From DAOPXV01 sp964551445 (GTDB taxonomy: Bacteria > Muiribacteriota > UBA9980), in the NCBI GenBank assembly GCA_964551445.1, contig CAZKCG010000009.1, positions 1 through 64,000 of the forward strand: 64,000 bases of DNA. The letters are read 5' to 3'. This document shows, one piece after another, positions 54,159 to 61,150 of the stretch. Position numbers and translations under genes: made by a program. Numbering within the stretch: the stretch's first letter is position 1; the number at the start of each line of letters is the position of its first letter. Under the pieces are notes generated by a model. The model ran no database searches. It saw nothing but the letters and a program-made list of their open reading frames with translations, and was not told the origin of the DNA.

Positions 54159-54205
54159 ATAAAAAGGCAAAAAAAACCAATCAAAAATTTCAGGAGGTAC
54201 AGTTA

Positions 54206-56434
54206 ATGGTTAAGTCTAATTTCAAAAAACTGGTTGCTCTTATGGGGATCCTTTTCATAATGATCGCTCTCACGGCATGCGGCGGCGGCGGCGGCGGCGG
54301 AGACGCTACGCCCGTTGTTGTAACACCAGCTGCAGGCGTTGACGTTACAGGAACCGTCGGCGGGGCTACAGGTATGCCTTCGCTTTTAAACTCGCCTCTT
54401 TTCCAGACCGCCACAGACGTTACCTATAGCGATACGAACGCTGTTATCGAAGTCGTCGACGAATTGGCTACGACCGAAGTCGACCTCACAAAAGAAAACA
54501 CTAACGCCGCTGACAACGCTACCGCGAAGTTCACGGGCGTTAACCAGTTCAAAGTAACGATCCCTTACACAACCAAAGACAGGTACGCTGTTATCAGGAT
54601 CAAAGACAAAAAAACACTGAAAGTTTTCTTCAAGAATTTCCTGGGTAGAGTTCCTAAAAAAACAGAAGCCGCTGTTGAAGCTGACGGCGTAACCCTTAAA
54701 AAAGTAACGGTTATCAATCTGAAAGTTAACGAAACATCAACCGCTAAAGCTCTCTACGCTTTCGAAGACAAAGCTAACGCAGCTGACTTCGTTCCGCCTA
54801 TCGCTTTAAAAGACGTTAACTCCGCTACCGAAAAAACAGAACTCGAAAAGAAACTCTCCGAAAGAATATCGGACCTCGACGCTAAAATAGCTCAGCTTAC
54901 GATGGTTCTCGAAGCCATAAAGAAAATATTGCTCGCTCTCCCGACAAATAACGTCGTTACCGAAGCTCAGAGCAAGATCGATCTCAACACCACCAACAGC
55001 GTTACAAACGCTCTCAACGGGTTCGTACAGATCTCAAAGATCGCTACGACCGGAACGAATGAAGCTTTTCTTAACAACGCCGGCGTAACATTCACAAAAG
55101 AAGTTACATTCGAAGGCGTAAAGATCAGCGGAACGACCGAAACGACGGTTGTTACAAACTTGAAACCCGTTCTGCTTCCTAACGTAAAAATGGTTAAATT
55201 CTTCCCTGCACCCGAAGCTATAGTTTACGACAAAACGCTCGAAGTTTCCATCACATGCGAAACACCCGGCGCTAAAATAAAATACATAATGACCCCCTGG
55301 GAATTCACACCCGGCGTTATCCCCGTTAACCCTGAACCTATGACTCCTTCCACTTTCGGCGCGCATGAATATACAGGCCCGTTCAATGTTATGAAACCCG
55401 TCAGAATAATGGCTATCGGCTACATGGTTCCCGGCCCGGACGGAAAAGTTACTCATGTTCACTCAGCTCCTATAACAGTGTTCTACAATGTTAAAATAGC
55501 CGCTCCCAGAACCCTCGAATCGATAATCCTCGGCCAGCAGAGCGCAACCGTTGAAGCCGGCAAAACATTCATCCTTAAAAATGTCCCCGTTACCGCTAAA
55601 TACACGAACGGAACGACAAGCCCGATAAACACACCCGGAATGCCTCAGACCAATCAGAACCTCAACGCTGAAGTAGTTTCAGGCGGCGGCACGATAGTTG
55701 ACTCGACATTCACAGCTCCCGCTACGGCTGGAACAGTCGTAATAAAAGTTACATACGTTGAAAACGGCGTAAGCAAATCAGCTAACTTCACGTTCACGGT
55801 TACAGCCGCTCCCGTTGCCAACGTTCTCACAGTAACAACACCTGCGGCTACAAAAGACGCTACCGGAAATCTTACGCTTACATGGGCTACCAACAAAGCC
55901 GTTGCAGTAAAAGCGAAAGTCACATTCTGGACTGGCGATGTTCCTAACACAACCGACAAATCAGTTACGGAAGCCGCCGTTGTTTCAACGCTCACCCACA
56001 CAATGACGATAAACGCAGCTGACGTTCCCGCTTCATTCATTAAAATGAGGATCGCTTACATCGTTTCAGAAGATGAAGGCGCGTTCGCTGACATACTCAA
56101 AACAGCTATCACGACCGCAACGGTTCCTCCCGTTACCGGACCTTTCGAAATAGTTACAACTTCAGTTACTAAAGACGCAAGCGGCAACCACGTTATCTCA
56201 TGGACCTCGAACAAGGCCGCTACGGTAAAAGCAAAAGTTACATTCTGGTCAGGCGATGTTCCTAACACACAGGACAAATCAGTTACGGAAGCTTCCATCC
56301 CGACCGGCACTGCTCATTCAATAACCGTTAACGCAGCTGACGTTCCCGCTTCATTCGTGAAGATCAGAATAGCTTACATCATCTCGGAAGATGAAGGCAC
56401 ATTCAAAGACGTTCTCAAAGCTGAGATCAAGTAG
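54206..56434 (+). CDS. Abundant-looking cell-surface lipoprotein with Ig-like and repeated C-terminal domains
   Basis: Signal peptide with lipobox 'MIALTACGGGGGGG', so Cys-28 should be lipidated. The N-terminal third has a 'VTGTVGG' start and a helical segment ('LEKKLSERISDLDAKIAQL'). A chitobiase-like/FN3-associated domain follows ('YDKTLEVSITCETPGAKIKY', 'YTGPFNVMKPVRIMAIGY'), then a Big-like Ig domain ('SATVEAGKTFILKNVPVTAK'). Two ~90-residue C-terminal copies of one domain share 'AKVTFW-GDVPNT-DKSVTEA' and 'NAADVPASF-K-RIAYI-SEDEG'. Codon choice is narrow (many GCT, GTT, AAA, AAC), unlike its neighbours, suggesting high expression. AGGAGG lies 8 bp before the ATG. Function is unknown; a structural or binding role on the outer surface is likely. 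Confidence 0.85.
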   Translation: MVKSNFKKLVALMGILFIMIALTACGGGGGGGDATPVVVTPAAGVDVTGTVGGATGMPSLLNSPLFQTATDVTYSDTNAVIEVVDELATTEVDLTKENTNAADNATAKFTGVNQFKVTIPYTTKDRYAVIRIKDKKTLKVFFKNFLGRVPKKTEAAVEADGVTLKKVTVINLKVNETSTAKALYAFEDKANAADFVPPIALKDVNSATEKTELEKKLSERISDLDAKIAQLTMVLEAIKKILLALPTNNVVTEAQSKIDLNTTNSVTNALNGFVQISKIATTGTNEAFLNNAGVTFTKEVTFEGVKISGTTETTVVTNLKPVLLPNVKMVKFFPAPEAIVYDKTLEVSITCETPGAKIKYIMTPWEFTPGVIPVNPEPMTPSTFGAHEYTGPFNVMKPVRIMAIGYMVPGPDGKVTHVHSAPITVFYNVKIAAPRTLESIILGQQSATVEAGKTFILKNVPVTAKYTNGTTSPINTPGMPQTNQNLNAEVVSGGGTIVDSTFTAPATAGTVVIKVTYVENGVSKSANFTFTVTAAPVANVLTVTTPAATKDATGNLTLTWATNKAVAVKAKVTFWTGDVPNTTDKSVTEAAVVSTLTHTMTINAADVPASFIKMRIAYIVSEDEGAFADILKTAITTATVPPVTGPFEIVTTSVTKDASGNHVISWTSNKAATVKAKVTFWSGDVPNTQDKSVTEASIPTGTAHSITVNAADVPASFVKIRIAYIISEDEGTFKDVLKAEIK

Positions 56435-56478
56435 TTTCTCATTGGATCGACAGCAATGTTGATTTGATAAAATAGAAG

Positions 56479-56514
56479 AACAGCGGGCTTGAATTTATTC
56501 GGTCCGCTGTTTTT
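56479..56514 (+). terminator. Rho-independent terminator after the lipoprotein gene
   Basis: AACAGCGG (56479-56486) pairs with CCGCTGTT (56504-56511), followed by TTTC. It ends the lipoprotein transcript 45 bp after its stop codon. Confidence 0.75.
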
Positions 56515-56544
56515 CATTTATACTAATTCGAATGGAGCAAGATA

Positions 56545-57027
56545 ATGAAAAAAAATTTTTTAGCCGTCTTAACGATCTTTTGTATATTAGTTTTTTGTAA
56601 TGTTTCGTTTTCCGCCGATACGGCCCCCGTTGAAGTCAAAAAAGACGCTCCTGGCGCGGTGTCAGCTGCGCCCGCAGTTTTGGCAGCCGTTCCCGTTTCG
56701 GTGAGCAACGGGACGGAACTTAAAATAAGCGAGCTCAAATGTGAAATGGGAACTGGCGAATGCGTTGTAACATGGAAAACGAATATAGCGTCGCAGGCGA
56801 AGGTCAAGATCGCGTTCTGGAGCTCGGACCAGCCTAATATCGAGGATAAGACATTCGTCGAACCTATCGCTTCGGCCGGAACGGAACATAAATTCGTCAT
56901 AAAAGCCGCCGATGTTCCGCAGGCTTTTTATAAGATCCGTGTTTCATATGCCATATCGGAGGACGCCGGCGCGTATTCCGACTTGCTGGCCAAAGATATC
57001 ATAAAGACGGCCGAACCGCAGAAATAA
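56545..57027 (+). CDS. Small secreted protein with one copy of the lipoprotein's repeated domain
   Basis: 160 residues. A signal peptide ends near 'FCNVSFSADTAP', followed by an Ala/Pro/Val-rich linker. Residues about 55-150 are one copy of the domain found twice in the preceding lipoprotein: 'CVVTWKTNIASQAKVKIAFW', 'QPNIEDKTFVEP', 'KAADVPQAFYKIRVSYAISE'. The cleavage site is of the normal, non-lipoprotein type, so it should be released to the periplasm or outside. Shared domain and adjacency suggest a common partner or duplication. Function unknown. Confidence 0.8.
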   Translation: MKKNFLAVLTIFCILVFCNVSFSADTAPVEVKKDAPGAVSAAPAVLAAVPVSVSNGTELKISELKCEMGTGECVVTWKTNIASQAKVKIAFWSSDQPNIEDKTFVEPIASAGTEHKFVIKAADVPQAFYKIRVSYAISEDAGAYSDLLAKDIIKTAEPQK

Positions 57028-57062
57028 TTTCCGGCGAATAAAAGAAAAGCATATAAATGAAC

Positions 57063-57110
57063 TATCCCCGAAACTCAATAGATCTTGAGTCCGGGGATAA
57101 TTTTATTTTT
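57063..57110. terminator. Terminator between converging genes
   Basis: TATCCCCG (57063-57070) pairs with CGGGGATA (57092-57099), with inner ACTCAA/TTGAGT arms (57073-57078 and 57085-57090). The plus-strand T-rich run 57101-57110 completes it. It serves the small secreted gene, and possibly the cyclase from the other side. Confidence 0.8.
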
Positions 57111-57160
57111 GACCGAGTGTTTTTTTAATGACCCAAGTTTTCAGATTCCTTTTTTTCGGC

Positions 57161-60100
57161 TTATTTTTCAGGCGCTTTCGCCGGCGTCTTGCTTTCTTCT
57201 TTTTTTCCGGCATCTATCGGCGTCTTAGTTTCATCTGTTTTTTCAACGGCCGTTTCAGGCTTCGGTTTTTCCGGGGGGAGCGGCTTTTCTTCAGGGTTCG
57301 GCTTTTCGGCGGGCTTCGCGGCAGGCTTCTCGGCTTTCGGCGCGGGTTTTTGACCGTCCTTCAGCGGCCATCCGTCGATCTGGAGGCGCGGGCCGAATTT
57401 AGCCATTTCTTCCAGGCCTTTCGCGGTAAGCCCGGTCGGCTCGTAGATCATGACCGGCTTATTTTTACCCTTGACCTTGATGTTGTCGAGGTATTTATAT
57501 TCGCAGAGGTCTTTTACGAATTCAAGCGTGAATTCGGTGAAGATGATGTGGTTGTTATAGTTACGCGTAAGGGCTTCGACGCGCGCGCCGAGATTGACGT
57601 GATCGCCTATGACGGTGTAGTCGAAATGTTTTTGCGAGCCCATGTTTCCGATGATCATATCGCCCGTATTGAAACCGATGCCTATATCTATCGCCTGACT
57701 TCCAAGCGCGACCCATTTAGCCTGCAGATCGTGCAGGACATCCATCATTTCAAAACTCGAGAAAAGAGCGCGGGCGGCGTGGTCCATCTGGATGACCTTT
57801 GAGGGCGCCCCGTAGACGGCCATTAATTCGTCGCCGACGTATTTATCGAGGGTTCCCTTGTATTTAAAAACGATGTCTGTCATATAGTCGAGATATTCGT
57901 TGAGTTTGGTGACGACCTCTTCAGGAGTGTGGTTTTCCGAGAAAGTGGTGAAGCTTCGCACGTCGGAAAATAGAACGGTCAGAAAGCGGCGTTCGCCCTG
58001 AAGTTTGAGTTTCGAAGGATCTTCGAGAATATCTTCCATGGCGTTCGGGCTGAGGTAGTGCGAAAAAGCCTGGCGCACGAACTGCTTTTCCCGTTCTTCG
58101 GAAAAATAGAAATAAAGCGTGACTACCGCGGAGTTGGCTACCAATATCACGATAACGTTTATGACCTTCAGGAAAACACCGGTTTTACAGAACATGAAGA
58201 AGGCGAAGTAGGCATAACCGGCTATCGCGAGAAATGTTATCAAGAAAGCGCTTCCGGGATGAAGAAAGGTCAGGATGGCGAAGGAGAATATGCTCATTAT
58301 GGCGATGAGCGAATTATCGCTCGCGGCGCTTGCGTATCTGATGAATTTATTCTGAAACATCGCGTTTAAAATGTTGGCGTGGCCGAAGAACATCGGCGTT
58401 TCCGAGCTTACGGGGGTAGGCTTGACGTCCGATGTCGCGTGAGCGGATAAGCCGACGATGAGTATCTTGTCTTTAAGGCCGTCGATATAATTGTCGGCGC
58501 CTATGATGTTGTTCTGAAATGAATTCAGCTGGTATTTCGTCATGAAAATGTCGTTCGCCCTTTTTTTCAGGCGCTTGATCTGTTCGTATTTAAGGTCGGG
58601 CCGGGCGAAGGCGCTGACGAGCTTGTCGGCGATGTCGTTCACGTTCTCGAAGGCTTTAGGGATGATGGGAGTGAGTTGTTTGATCGTCTCCCGGGACAGG
58701 CCGTTCTCACGGATCTGGTTATATGTCTTGAAGAAAGCTATGCTGGATCTGTCGAGGCCTTCGCAGAGAACTCGCGCCATGAAGGAATATACGCCCTTTT
58801 CTATCTCCATGAGGTTGTAGAAATGGCTGTAAAAAGGGGCGTTCTTGAAGGCGCGCGGGTCGTCGTAGCGGGCGGCCCAGTTGAAAAGGACCGTTCCGTC
58901 CTCGTTCACGGGGATCTTAAGCACGGGCCCGATTTTTTCGATGAAGCTTTTTTCTCTTATGGGAATATGAAGCGCCCGCTCGCGATAGTAGGAGTTGGCG
59001 AAATCGAGGCCCATGATCTCTTTCGCGACGCGTATCGAGATCTGGGGAACGAATTTTCCGCCGAGCTCGAAAAACATGGGGTGTCTGCGGTAAACGCCGT
59101 CATCGTCCGGGCTGTTATTGGCTGAGCCTATGGAAAAAGCGTTCTTCAGAAGTTTCTGGACCGGGATCACCGGCACCGAAGGGGTTATTTCGTTCCAGAA
59201 TATTTTTTTGACATTTTCGGGAAGCTCGACGCTGTCGCCGCGCGAAGATATAAGCTTAACGTTCTCGAAAAGTTCTATGCGCGCAATAATTATATCTTCG
59301 ATGCCGACGAGGATATTCTTTCTGACCAGATCTATCTCGGAAGTTATCTTTATCTCGCTGAATATGGCTGTCCTGACGCTCGTGAAGTCGATCTCTTTAG
59401 AGGAATCCGAACTCATCTGAGCGATTATTATCTTGTCGGCCAGGTTCTGGATATAAAAATTTCGGATGTCAAATATTCGAGTTTTTATATATTCGATGGT
59501 GACCTTCGTCGTTTCAGAGATCTCCTCGTTGGTGCGGTCGAACTTTTCCTCGAGCTTGCGGTATATTAAATAGTCCTTATATACCTGCTCGCGGTTCTCG
59601 GCGCTTAATTTTTTAAAGACGCCGGTATAGTCGGAAGTGTTTTTAAAGACGTTGACGTAATATAAAAGTTCGTCCGAAAAATGCATGGCAAGATAAGCTT
59701 TGCCGATTATTTTCAAAGAGCTGGCAAGATAATCGTCGTCGGTTATCTTCGTGTCGGCGAAAGGGCGCGGCTCCTTGAAGTAATTACCGTAATCCTGTAT
59801 GAGCTTGATTATGTTCTCATCGGAATCGCTTTTAAAATTCGCCTTCATTTCATCCGGGAGCCCCTCATACCAGATCTCGAGCTGGTCGAACAGCTGATAT
59901 TTTTCGGCCTTGGAATTTCGCGTGAATTTTTCAAGGAACTCGATATCGAAGAGTACAGCGCGCGGATTCCCCCTTTTTATGAAGCGTAGGAATTCGGCGA
60001 AAACGGAACGGTTCCAGGGCCAGCGGCCAATTTTTTCAACGGATTCGTCGTCCATTCCGACCAGAACGATATTCTCGAGTATGGGCATGTCCTCGCGGGG

Positions 60101-60262
60101 CCTGTTTTTGAGCATGATATCGTTGAGTTTTCTTTCGCCCCATGTGAATTCGCCTTTCACGTCAAGAAAGGCGGTTAAAATAAATATTGCCAGGCATATC
60201 GATAAAGTGACCAGGCTTCGTTTAGCCTTTTTTGATAAAAGCGATTTGAGTTTTGAAAACAT
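57161..60262 (-). CDS. CHASE2-domain class III adenylate/guanylate cyclase
   Basis: Sensor cyclase making cAMP (or cGMP). An N-terminal membrane helix (about residues 17-35) is followed by a very large extracytoplasmic CHASE2 region (about 40-640, beginning 'NIVLVGMDDESVEKIGRWPW'). Three helices follow (about 655-735), then the class III catalytic domain (about 757-945). Metal-binding aspartates lie in 'VLFSDVRSFTTF' and 'DKYVGDELMAVYG', the transition-state region in 'DYTVIGDHVNLGARVEALT'. The last ~70 residues are a Pro/Lys/Glu-rich tail ('KPAPKAEKPAAKPAEKPNPE'). At 1033 residues it exceeds the common ~700 because of a long insertion in CHASE2. The ligand is unknown. Confidence 0.93.
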   Translation of the reverse strand: MFSKLKSLLSKKAKRSLVTLSICLAIFILTAFLDVKGEFTWGERKLNDIMLKNRPREDMPILENIVLVGMDDESVEKIGRWPWNRSVFAEFLRFIKRGNPRAVLFDIEFLEKFTRNSKAEKYQLFDQLEIWYEGLPDEMKANFKSDSDENIIKLIQDYGNYFKEPRPFADTKITDDDYLASSLKIIGKAYLAMHFSDELLYYVNVFKNTSDYTGVFKKLSAENREQVYKDYLIYRKLEEKFDRTNEEISETTKVTIEYIKTRIFDIRNFYIQNLADKIIIAQMSSDSSKEIDFTSVRTAIFSEIKITSEIDLVRKNILVGIEDIIIARIELFENVKLISSRGDSVELPENVKKIFWNEITPSVPVIPVQKLLKNAFSIGSANNSPDDDGVYRRHPMFFELGGKFVPQISIRVAKEIMGLDFANSYYRERALHIPIREKSFIEKIGPVLKIPVNEDGTVLFNWAARYDDPRAFKNAPFYSHFYNLMEIEKGVYSFMARVLCEGLDRSSIAFFKTYNQIRENGLSRETIKQLTPIIPKAFENVNDIADKLVSAFARPDLKYEQIKRLKKRANDIFMTKYQLNSFQNNIIGADNYIDGLKDKILIVGLSAHATSDVKPTPVSSETPMFFGHANILNAMFQNKFIRYASAASDNSLIAIMSIFSFAILTFLHPGSAFLITFLAIAGYAYFAFFMFCKTGVFLKVINVIVILVANSAVVTLYFYFSEEREKQFVRQAFSHYLSPNAMEDILEDPSKLKLQGERRFLTVLFSDVRSFTTFSENHTPEEVVTKLNEYLDYMTDIVFKYKGTLDKYVGDELMAVYGAPSKVIQMDHAARALFSSFEMMDVLHDLQAKWVALGSQAIDIGIGFNTGDMIIGNMGSQKHFDYTVIGDHVNLGARVEALTRNYNNHIIFTEFTLEFVKDLCEYKYLDNIKVKGKNKPVMIYEPTGLTAKGLEEMAKFGPRLQIDGWPLKDGQKPAPKAEKPAAKPAEKPNPEEKPLPPEKPKPETAVEKTDETKTPIDAGKKEESKTPAKAPEK

Positions 60263-60309
60263 TATTCACCAGCCGATTCAAATATATTCAGAATGTGAGA
60301 TCCTGAATT

Positions 60310-60338
60310 AATATACAGATTTTTTTTATATAAGTCAA
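60310..60338 (-). promoter_or_regulatory. Promoter of the adenylate cyclase gene
   Basis: Minus-strand TTGACT (60338-60333) and TATATT (60315-60310) are 17 bp apart. The leader can form an ATTCAG/CTGAAT stem. It is back to back with the ABC transporter promoter at 60350-60378. Confidence 0.65.
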
Positions 60339-60349
60339 CAATATATTTA

Positions 60350-60378
60350 TTGAAGCTTTGCCGTTTTTATGCTAAAAT
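60350..60378 (+). promoter_or_regulatory. Extended -10 promoter giving a nearly leaderless ABC transporter mRNA
   Basis: TTGAAG (60350-60355) and TAAAAT (60373-60378) are 17 bp apart, with TGc directly before the -10. Transcription should start near 60385, only a few bases before the ATG at 60389. Confidence 0.55.
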
Positions 60379-60388
60379 GAATTCGTTT

Positions 60389-61135
60389 ATGTCACTAACA
60401 TTTCCGCTTGTTTTAAATGATATATCTAAAACCTATTCACCCGGCTCCGTTTCAGAGTTCCACGCTTTGAAGGGAGTATCTTTCGATATTAAAAAACCTG
60501 GAGTATACGGCCTTATCGGGCCTAACGGCGCCGGAAAGACCACGCTTTTAAGGATAATATCGAACGTTATCTCGCCGACCTCCGGCCGCGTTCTGATATA
60601 TGGCGAAGATACCGCCCTCGATCCGGTCAAAACCAAAAGAAGGATAGGATTTATAGCCGCCACGACCGGTCTCTATGGAAGGCTTACGCCGCGCGAGACG
60701 CTCAGGTATTTCGGCGAACTTTTCGATCTGACCCCGGCCGCCATAGAAACACGGATCGCGGAACTGGGCGAACTTTTCGAAATGGGTGATTTTTTAGACA
60801 GAAAAAATGAGCTACTCTCTTTCGGGCAGCGGCAGCGCGTCAACATCGCCAGGTGCCTCCTGCACGATCCCGATATATTCGTTTTTGATGAAATAACTGA
60901 CGGGCTTGATGTTCTGACCTCTCGCATAATAGTTAAATTCATAAGATTTCTTGGCGGGCTTGAAAAATGCGTTATCTTATCCACGCATGACATGAACCTG
61001 GCCGAAAAGCTCTGCGAAAATTTTATAATCCTTCATAAGGGCGCAATAGTTGAATCGGGCGAACTCGTATCGCTGAAAAATAAATATAAATGCCTCGGCA
61101 GATCGCTCGAGGACCTTTTCGTTTCGATCATATAA
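60389..61135 (+). CDS. ABC transporter ATP-binding protein (NatA-like)
   Basis: ATPase subunit of an ABC-2 exporter. Walker A 'GPNGAGKTTLLRI' (near residue 43), Q-loop region 'IAATTGLYGRLTPRETL', signature 'LSFGQRQRVNIARCL' and Walker B 'DIFVFDEITDGLD' are all present; the signature serine is kept but the usual LSGG glycine is Phe. I start at ATG 60389 (MSLTFPLVLND): the earlier in-frame TTG 60350 and ATG 60377 lie within the promoter. The permease gene follows after 15 bp. NatA-type systems export sodium or toxic compounds; the substrate is not known. Confidence 0.9.
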   Translation: MSLTFPLVLNDISKTYSPGSVSEFHALKGVSFDIKKPGVYGLIGPNGAGKTTLLRIISNVISPTSGRVLIYGEDTALDPVKTKRRIGFIAATTGLYGRLTPRETLRYFGELFDLTPAAIETRIAELGELFEMGDFLDRKNELLSFGQRQRVNIARCLLHDPDIFVFDEITDGLDVLTSRIIVKFIRFLGGLEKCVILSTHDMNLAEKLCENFIILHKGAIVESGELVSLKNKYKCLGRSLEDLFVSII

Positions 61136-61150
61136 AAAGGCGGAATTATT

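Noticed and set aside
54290..54310. Possible frameshift in the GGC run after the lipobox
   Set aside because: Seven glycine codons after the lipid-attached cysteine are common in lipoproteins, and the frame continues for over 700 residues.
56465..56473. TGATAAAAT as a promoter for the small secreted gene
   Set aside because: A start at about 56480 would fall on the terminator hairpin, and no -35 lies at a workable distance; the match is probably chance.
57128..57802. Plus-strand 224-codon open frame over the adenylate cyclase
   Set aside because: It is antisense to the conserved catalytic domain and its Arg/Phe-rich translation is a by-product of the opposite strand's codons.
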